Assembly (NCBI GenBank): GCA_016617785.1
Contig: JADILM010000008.1
Coordinates: 1,116,001 to 1,180,000 of the forward strand
From: Sporobolomyces roseus
Taxonomy: Eukaryota > Basidiomycota > Microbotryomycetes > Sporidiobolales > Sporidiobolaceae
Direction: 5' to 3'
DNA length: 64,000 nucleotides
Shown: one piece after another, positions 54,235-64,000 of the stretch
Position numbering within the stretch: position 1 is the stretch's first letter
Layout of the letters: each line of letters begins with the position of its first letter
Notes under the pieces: generated by a model
What the model saw: only the letters and a program-made list of their open reading frames with translations
What the model was told of the DNA's origin: nothing
Databases searched by the model: none
Position numbers and translations under genes: made by a program

Positions 54235-55359
54235 ATGTCTTTCTCCTCGCTTCCGACTGAACTCGTTCGACATATCATCGAATCCTCCATACCCTCTACC
54301 TTCCATTCGACCACTTACGAAGACCGGCAAGCTACTCTCCGCTCGCTGTGCCTCGTCAATCGCCGCTTCCGCCAAATCGCTCAACCCTTCCTCTTTCGAG
54401 TCGTCTTCGTTAAGAATGCGTCCACGCTGGTTGGCGCACTCGACTCGTCAGCTCAACTCGCTCTATCAACCTCGGTTCATCAAGTAGTAGTGCCCGACTC
54501 GAACTTCGACGAATCATGCTTCGAACGGTTGTCGTCGCTATGTTCCTCCTTGAAGACACTACACATTTACGGCGAGTCGGGGGTCGAGGTCTCTCTGTCG
54601 TGGTTCAATCGTAAGCTCTACTAGCACGGAAGAGGCTATACGCAACAATTGATGCCTCTCAACTGCTCAGAAATCGAAGAACTCCAGCTGCGGGGGAAAG
54701 GATTCTCAATCGCCACCCCCTTGTTCCCTCGCCTTCGGTCTCTCACACTTTGGCTGGCCACGGAGGAGCTCATGAAGGCCCTGATTGATCCGGAGCTACT
54801 TCCATCTCTCCGTGTTTTTGCACTGGTCGATCGCGCCGCAGGCTACGCCGATTGTCTCGCTCGAACCGCCATCCTCAAGCTCCTGCCCCAGCTTGATATG
54901 GTTTCGTTCGATCTCGGTCTCTGGAGCAGCTTGGACTCTACCTTCCGAAGAGCAGCAACCGCAAAATCTCTCGTAGATGGCGACTACGCTTCACTATCCA
55001 ATGCCCTCGATGGATCTTCCGACGTGCACCACCTCCGGATCCTTGGCCTTGAAGGCGCTGCCCAGAGCGAAATCTATCGTCCAGCACTCTGCGCGATTCT
55101 CTGCGAGTGGGCTAGCGCTCTGCGCGACGCGGAACGGACGGTCCTCTCTACCATTGTTCTCGATGATGTCCGTCCCACGCTCCATTCCCTCGGCGTCAAC
55201 ATCGACGAACCACTCGAGGAATTCTTGGGCGCATGTCAGAGGAAAAAGATCGATGTCATTTGGGAAGAAACGCCGGCAGATTTCCATGTCGACGACGCGA
55301 TCTCGTCAATATTCTGGGAGAGGCAAAGGGAGCGAAGGAGGTTGGAAGTTCCAAAGTGA
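54235..55359 (+). CDS. F-box/LRR-like protein (cassette copy 2)
   Basis: Exons 54235-54610 and 54671-55359 encode 354 aa. The N-terminal 17 residues, MSFSSLPTELVRHIIES, differ from the 4644 copy at one position, and the F-box continues TLRSLCLVNRRFRQIAQPFLF. The C-terminal half is LRR-like (LPSLRVFALVDRAAGYADCL, LLPQLDMVSFDLGLWSSLD), ending KIDVIWEETPADFHVDDAIS and a basic tail. This copy is the intact reference that exposes the deletion in the pseudogene at 23858-24970. The presumed role is as an SCF adaptor with unknown target. Confidence 0.8.
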
Positions 55360-56390
55360 GGAAGGGAACGGATGCTTGAAGGGAATGGAAAGAAGCAAGG
55401 AGTTAATGCTTGAACTAAACTTTACTTGCGAAATCGAATGTGCTTTTCTATCCATTTCCGGGTTCAATCCATTTCCTGGTTACAATTCCTGAATCGTATC
55501 AGACTCTGAAGCCACGAGCAGACGAGGAAGAACCGCGAGAGAACCGAGAAGTCGAGAGAGTTCCGACGAAGCAGCTTAGTCCGAGCAAGATTTCAAAGCG
55601 ATTCAGTCGCCAAGCTTTCACGCAAGCGACATCTCCTCAAAGCCAGCTACTCTCGTTTCTCTTGCACCCCGAATGTTACCCTCGAAAACACACAAGTAAA
55701 ATCGAATTCACCTCTTTTTCCAAAAAAACCAATTTCTCTTCTTTCCCGATCAGCTGACGCCCTACAATCGAACACACACCGTTTTCCACCAGAGCCGCCC
55801 GGTTACCAACCAGTCCACAGCTTCGTACTCCAAACAAATGACCCTTCTCTTTCTTCCCGATTTCCAGACGAATCGATAGCATCTCTTTTCCGACTTCTCC
55901 TCCTTCCACTTTCCGCTAACATATCCATTGACCCTACCTTTGCAACATTCCTTCTAGTCCGACGTTTCCTCCCACAAGTTCGGTCATTCGAGAATCGATC
56001 GCCATGCTGTTGAGGCGAAAGGAGGAAGAGCAGGTACAAGAAAGGAAGAATGAGGGGTGGACTGAAGGAGAGTCTTGAGCCGTGATGAGCGTAAATAGAG
56101 TATGCCGGCGAAAGAGGGCAGAGGGGGTAAAGCGGGTTATGTGGTTTTTGATGTCGATCATTTAGATGGGGAGAGAAAGGGGTAAAGGGGTCGATCAGAG
56201 TAGAGAGAGGTGCAGGAGTTTGGTCGATGGGTAGAGAGGTTTATGGATAGTCGATGTGGAAGAGTTGAAGGGTGAGAGAGAATGGTCGGAGGAGAAATCG
56301 AGAGAAGGGAATTAAAGGTGGATTTTCATTTGCTTGATGTATTTTTCGAGAGGGAGACCGGAGAAAGAGGAAAAGGAGGGTATCCACGGA
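55360..56390. other. Intergenic, no gene recognised
   Basis: About 1 kb between the F-box stop and the RPS28 stop. A/G-rich on the + strand from 56050 on. Short open frames on both strands have no recognisable product. It probably holds both 3' UTRs. Confidence 0.35.
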
Positions 56391-56991
56391 TTAACGGAGA
56401 CGACTAATACGTAGAAACGAAAGAAGAGTGAGTAAAAGAAAGGGAAGAGGGAAGGAGAGAAGAGGAAGGGATGGAAAACGTACCGAGCCTCACGTTCCGA
56501 CTCGAGAAGAGCGAGGATGTCGTTCTCCCTGACGGGACCCTTTACGTTTCGTACGATCGAACGGGTCGAGTCGTCCATGAACTCGACGCGAACCTGGGTG
56601 ACTCCACCACGGGAACCGGTACGACCGAGGACCTTGACAACCTTGGCGAGCTTGACCGGGATCTTGTTCGAGGTAGTCTCCTGTACAATCGTGTCGAGGG
56701 TTCAGTCAGCGAGAGTCCTTTCAAGAGTGAGAGTATTACTTTGTGAGGTCAACATTTCCCCCTCTCCCATCTCATCTCCCTGACCCTCTGTGGCCGTATA
56801 ACTTTCACCAATCCTTCATTATCTATTCCCTTGTACTATCTAGCTATTACTCTGAGGTGTAACAAGCGAGTTGAAGTAGTTGAATAAAATTGTAGATTTG
56901 GCTGGTGAATAGATTGAGTGGATTCAAGTTGTTCAAGTTGTAGGGAGTCGGGATTGGCTGTAGCATTATCTTGGATGGTGTAACTTACCAT
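56391..56991 (-). CDS. RPS28: 40S ribosomal protein eS28
   Basis: Three minus-strand exons (56989-56991, 56484-56680, 56391-56403) encode 70 aa. Exon 1 codes only for the initiator Met, and the donor GTAAGT follows the ATG directly. Exon 2 reads [57 protein letters not shown] and LLESEREAR. Exon 3 adds RLR and stop. eS28 sits near the mRNA exit of the small subunit. Intron 1 is about 308 nt, long for this window, as is common in ribosomal protein genes. Divergent from RPS5, with 136 bp between start codons. Confidence 0.95.
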
Positions 56992-57127
56992 GGCTGCTTA
57001 AATCGGTAGGCGAAAAGAAGAGAAGAAGAGAGGCTGAGATTTGAGTGGGAAAAAAGCTCGAGACTTTGGCAGGGAGAGTTAGAGGGAAGCTTCTCCCTCC
57101 TCTTCTCCTCCCGTTGCAGCACTCAAG
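56992..57127. promoter_or_regulatory. Compact bidirectional promoter RPS28 / RPS5
   Basis: Only 136 bp separate the two start codons. The + strand carries a CTTCTCCCTCCTCTTCTCCTC tract just before the RPS5 ATG (pyrimidine-rich leader). Confidence 0.7.
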
Positions 57128-58348
57128 ATGTCCGTTTCCGACTTCAGCCCCGTCCCCGCAGGTATGTTTACCTCCCTGGACCCTTCACGCACTTCCAAAG
57201 GGAACGAATCGCTGATTTTTTGTTAAACCTTTTCATCTCTCATCTCAACCTCCAATCTCACCCAACTACACCTATCTACAACTACTGGAATGGAATTGGG
57301 ATGGGAATGAAATTTAGACGTGCTCGCCGCCAACCAAACTGGTGTACTCCTCTTCAACCGATGGGATGCTGCCGATGTTGAGGTCAAGGATATCTCCTTG
57401 ACTGATTACGTCCAGGTTCGCAACGCCGTACTCCTCCCCCACACCGCTGGTCGATACGCCAACAAGCAGTTCCGCAAGGCTCAGATGCCCATCGTTGAGC
57501 GTCTCGTCAACAGGTACATTTAAATTATTCTTATTACAAAGAGGGTTAGGTTGGAAGTGAGGGGGATGGATACAGGATAAAGAGATAGATTATGTGATCG
57601 AGGGAGAGAGGGAAAGAGGGTAGCGGGAAGGAGAGTATTCTCATTTTATGCAGAACTCGAATTTACTGACAATTCTCCTTTTCCCTCTTCAATCACTCAA
57701 CCTACCCACTCCCTCAACTCTCCTCACACTTCGACACGAAATGATAGTCTCATGATGAACGGTCGCAACAACGGTAAGAAGCAAATGGCGGTCCGAATCG
57801 TCGCCCACGCTTTCGAAATTGTCAACCTCCTCACCGACCAGAACCCTATCCAAGTTCTCGTTGACGCCATCGTCAACACTGGTCCCCGTGAAGACTCGAC
57901 CCGTATCGGTTCCCAAGGTACCGTCCGTCGTCAAGCCGTTGATGTTTCTCCTCTTCGTCGCGTTAACCAGGCTATCGCTCTCATCACCATCGGTGTAAGT
58001 CTGCATTACCTCTTTCAGCTCTTACTGGATCAGAGCTGATAGGAACGTAATCGTTTACAGGTCCGCGAGTCCTCGTTCCGTAACGTCAAGTCCATCTCCG
58101 AGTGCCGTAAGTCTTCCCCTTTTCCCTTCCCTTTCTCCCGTCTCCAACTCATCTTCTCCCACTCTCATAGTTGCCGACGAGCTCATCAACGCCGCCAAGG
58201 GATCCTCCAACTCCTACGCCATCAAGAAGAAGGAGTACGTTCTCTTGACCTCTCGACTCATCTCCTCCAAATCTTATGGAAGTACTGATGAGGTCCTTGG
58301 GTTGGAGTGTACAGCGAGCTCGAGCGTGTTGCCAAGTCCAACAGGTAA
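57128..58348 (+). CDS. RPS5: 40S ribosomal protein uS7 (S5)
   Basis: Six exons (57128-57161, 57318-57513, 57748-57994, 58061-58106, 58171-58234, 58315-58348) encode 206 aa. Recognisable uS7 segments: [120 protein letters not shown], and the C-terminus [18 protein letters not shown], where the last residues contact the decoding region. Two introns of 156 and 234 nt near the 5' end are longer than elsewhere. Confidence 0.96.
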
Positions 58349-59015
58349 ACAGGGAAATGTTTGGTGGTCTGTTGTTTGGTTGCAAAACTCTTATTTGTGC
58401 CTCGGGAAACAAGAAAAAGAGAAAAGTCGAAAAAAAAACCTTCGAGGATTTCGGGAGAAGAGAGAGGAAAGAGAGATCAGATCGAGGGGAGTTATCGCGC
58501 TATGGTTCGACGTGGAAGGGAACAGATGGAGTGCTTGTCGGGAGGGAGAGTTGTGTTTTGCTTCGTTCTGTTCGCGTCGACTTGTGCTTCGTTTCTTGCT
58601 TTTCAAGCTTCGTTAGGCTACCGGCTTCTCCTCCTATGTCTCTGCTACTCTATACAGCTCTCCGGTTTCCGAGCACTCAAGCGATTCGCTATCTTTGCTC
58701 TCGACGAGTTCCGAAACTCACTCACTGATTCATTCGATATCTCCTCTGTCGGGCGAACAGCGCTCGATGTCGGAAACGCTACGCTGTCGCAAGTCAAATG
58801 AACAGTGTGTCGATCACATAATCCAGACGAGAATAACGATGGGATATGATATTCGCAGGATTTCGTTAGAAGGTATTCAAGTGTCCGTGATTCTACAACT
58901 GCAAGGTTCCGAATGAAGTACACACAAGTGGAGATGAATAGTGACGGTACAACCTCGAACGCAGAAAGGCGATACAACAGCTTGGGGAAGAAGGCGAGAG
59001 GAGACGACTAGTGAG
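58349..59015. other. Convergent 3' region between RPS5 and AIM6-like genes
   Basis: About 670 bp with overlapping frames of up to 150 codons on the + strand that look like random open frames (no family, mixed composition). Nothing else seen. Confidence 0.35.
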
Positions 59016-60413
59016 CTAGATTTTGGAAGCTGCTTTGAGGTTATCCGCATTGAGGTAGTCGATGCCTGCAGCTCGAAGGGTACGCCAAATCGAATCTCGT
59101 TTGTAAGCTGGCCATCTGCGAACGAATGAAATGAACTCAGTTCTCGGTTCGAACTGCTCAAAAAAGAGGAACATACGATGGAGCATCCCAGAACCTCGTC
59201 TTGATTCCTTTCTCTTTTGCGATCTTGACGAGTCTCTTGATCTCCCTCATCCTCTTCGCATTTTTCAAATCTAGCGCACCTAAGCTCCCAAAGAGCTTCC
59301 TCAAGCTCATGCTAGCCATCGGTGCTACTTCCCATCCATAATCGACCTTGTCAAGGTGATCGAGTGGAGCGTCGTAGAAGACGTCTCGAGGGTATTGAGC
59401 TTGAACCAGGGAGAGGGGACAATTTCCGGTGCAAACGACGGTTATGGGTCGGATTGTGTAGTTTCCACTGAACTCGTCGTAGGTTGACAGGAGATTGAGG
59501 GAGCGGAAGTGAGAGAGGTAGGAAAGGACGAAAGGGTGGAGTGTAGGGCCGTCGGTCTTGTAATCGAGGACGAGCTGGAGAGTTTCGGAGGGATCGTAAG
59601 ACCAGACACCGCTGTTCGCGAGAGAAGGAAGTGAGCGGTCTAAAGAATTGAGAGATGTCAAAGAGGGACTACTTACTTCACAAGCTCGCCAGGCCTGTCG
59701 ACGGCGAGCGCGGTGAGCTGATTTTGCGATTCGAGGATCTTTTCGAGAGGATCTGTTAATCCTTCGTCGTCAGCTCAGAATCGACTCGAGTTCGACGGGC
59801 CACGACGGATCGCGTACCTAGATACATCGACTTGAGTGTCCGACTATGAGAGAGACTGATCGCTTTATGTCCGACCTGCGAAATCGACAAAAAGTTCAGT
59901 CGATGGGAATGAGAACGAAGAGAAGCCAAAGCATACGAGTAGATCAGCTTTCTTGCCGGATCCGACGAGGTAGATGTCTGCTTCAATCGATTTGCAACCG
60001 TAACTCAGCGCATCGAAGAGCGGGGTTTGCCGCCAATCTGCGAAAGGACATCAGGTCAATTCGTCGCATACTCGTTATTCGAGAAATGGACGAGGCTTAC
60101 AGTCGTTGTGCGAGTGGATATCCTAGGTAGAGAAACCCGATACGCGTCAGTTCAGCAACGGAGATTCCGGTAAAAGAGATTTGAAACTTTTTCGCGAAGA
60201 AAAAGGTTTGAAATCCTTTCGAAGTGCGCTGTCTTTACTCACCTTTGGTACGACTCCGTTCGTGATAGAGCTCAAGTGTGACAGAGACGGTGTTGTGGGT
60301 TGGAAGAAGAGTCCAGCGAAGGTGTCCATCGTCGAACGTGCGAAAAGAAGAGATCGGGTCAAAGTCGAGGTGGGGTTCGAGTAGTGAGCAGAGAGAGCTG
60401 GGATGACGACCAT
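59016..60413 (-). CDS. AIM6-like PLC-type phosphodiesterase domain protein
   Basis: Minus-strand gene with about six exons. It starts MVVIPALSAHYSNPTSTLTR and, after the first intron, reads DIHSHNDYWRQTPLFDALSY then GCKSIEADIYLVGSGKKADL, VGHKAISLSHSRTLKSMYL, LVLDYKTDGPTLHP and TRFWDAPSWPAYKRDSIWRT. It ends NADNLKAASKI. The HSHNDY, SIEAD and GH segments are the metal and active-site positions of the glycerophosphodiester phosphodiesterase-like TIM barrel, as found in yeast Aim6. The substrate of Aim6-type proteins is not established to my knowledge. Mitochondrial inheritance is the phenotype behind the yeast name. Introns within 59690-60140 were joined by frame and motif. Confidence 0.8.
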
Positions 60414-61231
60414 CGGTAAGTTTAGAGCTCAGGGATGAAGCTGAGGGAGCTGAGTAAGTGCGGGAAAGAGTGTAGAGAGAGAGAGAGAGAGGTAAAGGAA
60501 TCTGAGGATCGTTCCGCTTCTTTTCAATCAAGTCGACATTCCATTTCAGTGAGTTTCAACTGCGGGTTGAGTACAAAGATAGCACGTTTTCGATCACAAG
60601 CCAGAGTATAGTATAGTCAAATCAATTCGATCGTAGACTGACTTTGACTGTGCGAAATACACATTCGAGGCTTTTTTTTCGTCTCGAGAAGGTCACCGCG
60701 AAAAGAGAAAGCTCATCTTCCCGCTCCTCCCCTTCTTTCCCCCTCGAATTCCCCGTGGTTGACGTGGAGATGCAAGGAGTACGAAATGTGTGATGGGATG
60801 AGATCGAAGGGGTCACTCAATCTTTAGGGGTGAGCTGTTGCCAGGAGGCGAGACGAGACAATTCGGAGCTAGTACTGTTCTGTTCATTTCGGTAGTGTGT
60901 GATGAACAAACCTCACTCTCTCGACCGTAGAACGATTCAGACTAAGGAAGAGGAACGATGTGAAAAGTTGCAAAGCTCAAACGAATTTTTGGTTTTCGAA
61001 AGAGATGAAATTTTGATAGAGAGAAACTAAGGCTACAAGTGGGTGCTAAAGGTGACAACAAGTTTGAAACTGCTCAAGATGGGGGGTTACTGAATTTATA
61101 GGATATAGGAGGGAAGGAAACTTCTAGAGATACTTCATGAGAGGAAATATGAGATATTGATCAACGAGTCTTTTGGTGTGCTCGTTGATATGCGATGAGA
61201 GTAAAATGAGTGTGAGGTAGGATCGATGTAA
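60414..61231. other. Intergenic, no gene recognised
   Basis: 818 bp between the AIM6-like start and the Ser-rich protein stop. AT-richer than average at 60950-61130. No open frame of note. Confidence 0.35.
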
Positions 61232-62611
61232 TTAGATCCAGTCGTAGCGTGTAGGCGTTGCGGAGTGTCGAGCTTGACGAGCAGCTTGGAAACTGTCAGG
61301 TCTTCGTGAACGAGAGTAGAGATGCGGTGAGGAAGGAGCGGGGAGGACAGTCGAGGATCTGTGAGTGGTAGGGGACGATGCGGAAGGAGAGGAGAAGAAG
61401 GTAGAGAGTTCGTCGAGAGCGGGACACATTTCTTGAGCGGGAATGGGAGTTCGTCGACTGGGCTCGGCAGTGCAGGTAGAGGAGGAGTACGAGTCATCGA
61501 GAGTGTCGATATCGTAGCACATGCCGTCGTCGGGAGAGGAAGCGAAGAATGCGTCTTCGGGAAGGTGGATGGCTGAAGAGTAGGAAGGAGAATCGGCAGC
61601 GAGAGGAGTGAAGGTGGTATGTCCAGTTTCGATGAATTCGATCTCGAGATCTGCTGAGATGGACCGGTCGTGCATCTTCTTTCCGGAACCAAAGATGGCG
61701 AGTCCTTGAGCTTCGGACGATGGAGGATAAAGAGGACGGAAAGTCGAAGTAGGGGAAGTGTCGCCAATCGTGATGCTGTGATGGGGTACATCCTCGTCGA
61801 TCTGACTCAGTCGGACCTTGACAAAGTAGTCATTGACGGCGTCGACCGCGGCCGCCTCCTCCGTTTGACGTTTCTTCGAAGAGGTTCGAGGGGAAAGAGG
61901 GACGCGGGAAGAATGAGGAGCGAAGACTGCATCACAAGCGAATGTAGGAGAAGGAGGCAGGGAGGAAGCGACAGTCGAGATGGAGTAGGTCGAGGACGAC
62001 GAGTGACCGCGAGAGTGGGTGAGGGAAGGGATTTCGACCGATGAGGAAGAATTTCGGTGCGACTTTGACGAATCGTAGTAGGAGGAACTCTGCGATCGTG
62101 GAAGGTGAGTTAGCTATGACTGGAATGCACCGAAACATTGCCGAAACGGAAGTCTCACCAAATCCGAAGGTCCTTCGTTCCATTCTCCGACGCAACCAAA
62201 GTCGAGCTCGCCTCGTCCATTCCCTCTTCGATGCAGCCGGCGGAAGAAGCGAGTAGAATGGCGTGAAGTCGGAGTAGAAGGGGAAGAAGGGGAAGAAGTA
62301 GACTGGCTGGTCGGTCGAGAAGAAGATGAAGTCGAAGTCGAAACTCGAGGTTGTTGCTTTCCTTCCTTTGATCCTTCCATCTCTTGCACCGTCTCAGTCG
62401 AATATTGCGACTTGAACATAGGCATGAAGGGTGGTTCGGCGAATGGGATGGTTCGTAGAGGTTGATTTGAGTCCCGTAGAGGAAGAGGCTGGTCACTGAT
62501 AGTCGAGAGTCGGCGAAGCGAAGTCGAGCACGAAGAGGATGATGAAGAGGATGAAGTGAAGGAAGAGAGAGAGAAACGCCGGCGTCCGGATGATGAAGCC
62601 AAATGAGGCAT
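61232..62611 (-). CDS. Serine-rich low-complexity protein of unknown function
   Basis: Minus-strand exons 62159-62611 and 61232-62089 encode 436 aa; the 69-nt intron is flanked by good splice sites and both exons are whole codons. The protein starts MPHLASSSGRRRFSLSSFTS and is dominated by Ser, Thr and Pro. More ordered stretches are HSTRFFRRLHRRGNGRGELDF and AAVDAVNDYFVKVRLSQIDE, then DMCYDIDTLDD-like acidic parts (GMCYDIDTLDDSYSSSTC). No domain recognised. The gene could be a regulatory or cytoskeletal protein, but nothing in the sequence decides. The start is the first ATG of the exon. Confidence 0.6.
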
Positions 62612-63659
62612 GAGGTGACAAGGGGAGAGACTTTGGCGAAAAAAGTCGGGGAGAAAGGACGAGACAAATTACGAAAGTCGAGAATAATTACCCCCTGGGA
62701 TGTCGAAAGAGTGTTCCAGGGCTGAGGTACGTCGGGGATTTTCCAGAGGATCGTCGTCGGGAACTATGGCTGCTTGCTGATCCGTCTCGAGGGTGAAGAA
62801 GAAAGGGAGTTGAAGAAAGGAGAGGAGGAGAGAGGGATGAGTCGACGATACAGAGAAGATTGCTCAAGATGTAAGCACAGAGCAAGGCTGAACGAGAAGG
62901 CTCTAAAGCTCGTAGATCACGCTCAATGCTTCATCTAAGCGAAGCGGGAAGCACTTTAGTAGCGTTCGTTTGCAGATTTGATTCGAACCTGCCTCAAACA
63001 GCAACGACGGAGTGATCGCCAGACTGTCGAGAATTGACAGATCTTCCTGAGTTGGGGATTTGACTTTTGAGCGAGCCGGGTGCCGGAACGCAAGGTCGAC
63101 GAAGAGGGAGGAGGAAAGAAGAGAGAAGAGACGGATGGGGAAATTTTGAAGGAAAAGATGTCTCGAAATCTTTACCCCTTTCGTCTTCGTTGACACCAGC
63201 CCCTCTCTCTCCCTCAAGGCTTTTTGAGTGATGGCACTACCGGCAGAGCACCTTGAATCTAGACCGGGGGCCCTCTCTTTCATTTTAGCATGAGCGGATC
63301 TTCAATCGTTTCCCATTTCACTCGTCAATCCTGCCGACATCCAGCTTTGATTAAAGAGACAGCCTCCTGTGCTTAGCTCTATCCATATCCGGTTCCAACC
63401 CACTCTATTACACGGCGTTCTCCTCCCGAGTTTCTCATCACATTCATTTCGACCTCTCTCCCGTTCCTCACTCTCTTCTTATCCTCGGCAAGCCTCCCTC
63501 TTTCCCTTCTCGACCTACAGTATTCCACAAGGTTCAGCCTCGACTCCTTCTTCCGACTTGATAACCGAATCACTTCACTTCAACTTGGTTGGCAAAGAGA
63601 AAGGGAAACAGCATCATCATCACGACCTTTGAACTTTGAACGACTATCGACGACACAAG
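62612..63659. other. Divergent intergenic region, no gene recognised
   Basis: About 1 kb between two divergent start codons. Two minus-strand frames (62688-62885, 62903-63283) and one + strand frame (63369-63632) are open but have no recognisable product. Confidence 0.35.
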
Positions 63660-64000
63660 ATGAGGAGCTATACAGGGCTAGTACTCGCTGCTCTCTCCAT
63701 CACTCTCGTCCACGCCTCTTCCCATCCAGGCCCTCCATCCTCCTCCCAAACTCACTTCTCTTCCTCGCCCGACTGTCTCGACTCGGCCACCGTCCATGAC
63801 ATCAACACCCTCCTTCGTACAGGAGGTGAAGGAGCTACCGTTGCACTCTGTCCCTTCGCTCAAGTCTCTATAGATCCCTCTGGAAAGCCAATCACTTTCA
63901 CCGCTGCTCGACAATCCATCTTCACTCAAGGTTACCCAGAGGATCACTCTCGAGCGACAATAGCTATCGAATCGGATCATGCATTTGGAGATCTCACAAC
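63660..64000 (+). CDS. Secreted fungal protein, N-terminal part (3' truncated by window)
   Basis: Starts MRSYTGLVLAALSITLVHAS, a typical signal peptide, followed by a Ser/Pro stretch. The mature start CLDSATVHDINTLLRTGGEG, ATVALCPFAQVSIDPSGKPI, TFTAARQSIFTQGYPEDHSR, ATIAIESDH resembles a widespread family of fungal extracellular proteins that I associate with a pectate lyase-like beta-helix. Open to the window edge at 114 codons without an intron. Function unknown. Confidence 0.7.
   Translation, partial: MRSYTGLVLAALSITLVHASSHPGPPSSSQTHFSSSPDCLDSATVHDINTLLRTGGEGATVALCPFAQVSIDPSGKPITFTAARQSIFTQGYPEDHSRATIAIESDHAFGDLT

Noticed and set aside
58276..58801. Overlapping frames of 123-150 codons downstream of RPS5
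   Set aside because: No recognisable product, start codons doubtful, located in the RPS5 3' region.
62903..63283. 126-codon minus-strand frame
   Set aside because: No conserved motif, and no neighbour or splice evidence.

Overview
The window is a gene-dense piece of a fungal nuclear genome. Nearly every gene is interrupted by short introns of about 55-80 nt with GTGAGT/GTACGT/GTAAGT-type donors and CAG/TAG acceptors. Gene content (uS7, eS28, proteasome alpha, Spb1, Pet127, Hem12, Hem13, Coa1, an RSC9-like protein, a Cpl1/PriA-like cysteine-rich secreted protein) points to a basidiomycete. A Pucciniomycotina yeast (Microbotryomycetes-like) is my best guess, but the class is inferred, not proven. 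No tRNA, rRNA, transposon ORF or CRISPR was recognised.

Layout. 1-1.6 kb: 3' part of a Chk2/Cds1-type kinase. 2.1-5.7 kb: two members of an apparently undescribed small-protein family followed by an F-box gene. 5.9-8.6 kb: a MYND protein and an RSC9-like chromatin remodeller subunit. 9.2-21.5 kb: a run rich in mitochondrial and heme genes (NDUFA11-like, COA1, KGD4-like, a 1,644-aa PPR protein, HEM12) with proteasome PSMA6/SCL1. 21.7-28.5 kb: an F-box region with one intact gene, one frameshifted pseudogene, one 5' remnant, and a 12-exon Cpl1-like secreted protein lying between two homologous F-box leader repeats. 28.7-34.6 kb: divergent SPB1 and pantothenate kinase. 35.1-38.2 kb: two tandem F-box genes. 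38.4-52.3 kb: metabolic and mitochondrial genes (aldo/keto reductase, PET127, HEM13, SDR, prephenate dehydratase, MDR oxidoreductase). 52.7-55.4 kb: a second copy of the small protein + F-box cassette. 56.4-58.3 kb: divergent RPS28 and RPS5. 59-64 kb: an AIM6-like phosphodiesterase, a Ser-rich protein, and the start of a secreted protein.

The most unusual content is the repeated two-gene cassette. It pairs a short protein with an N-terminal C-x4-C...C-[FW]-H-G signature and a fixed C-terminal KRNSNELAK...RNPY tail with an F-box protein, in the same order and orientation about 50 kb apart. The intergenic DNA between the two genes looks better conserved than the middle of the small protein. Around it is a local F-box family of seven loci with duplication, truncation and frameshift. 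Gene structures below were assembled by hand from splice signals and reading-frame continuity; they have not been checked against transcripts or databases.
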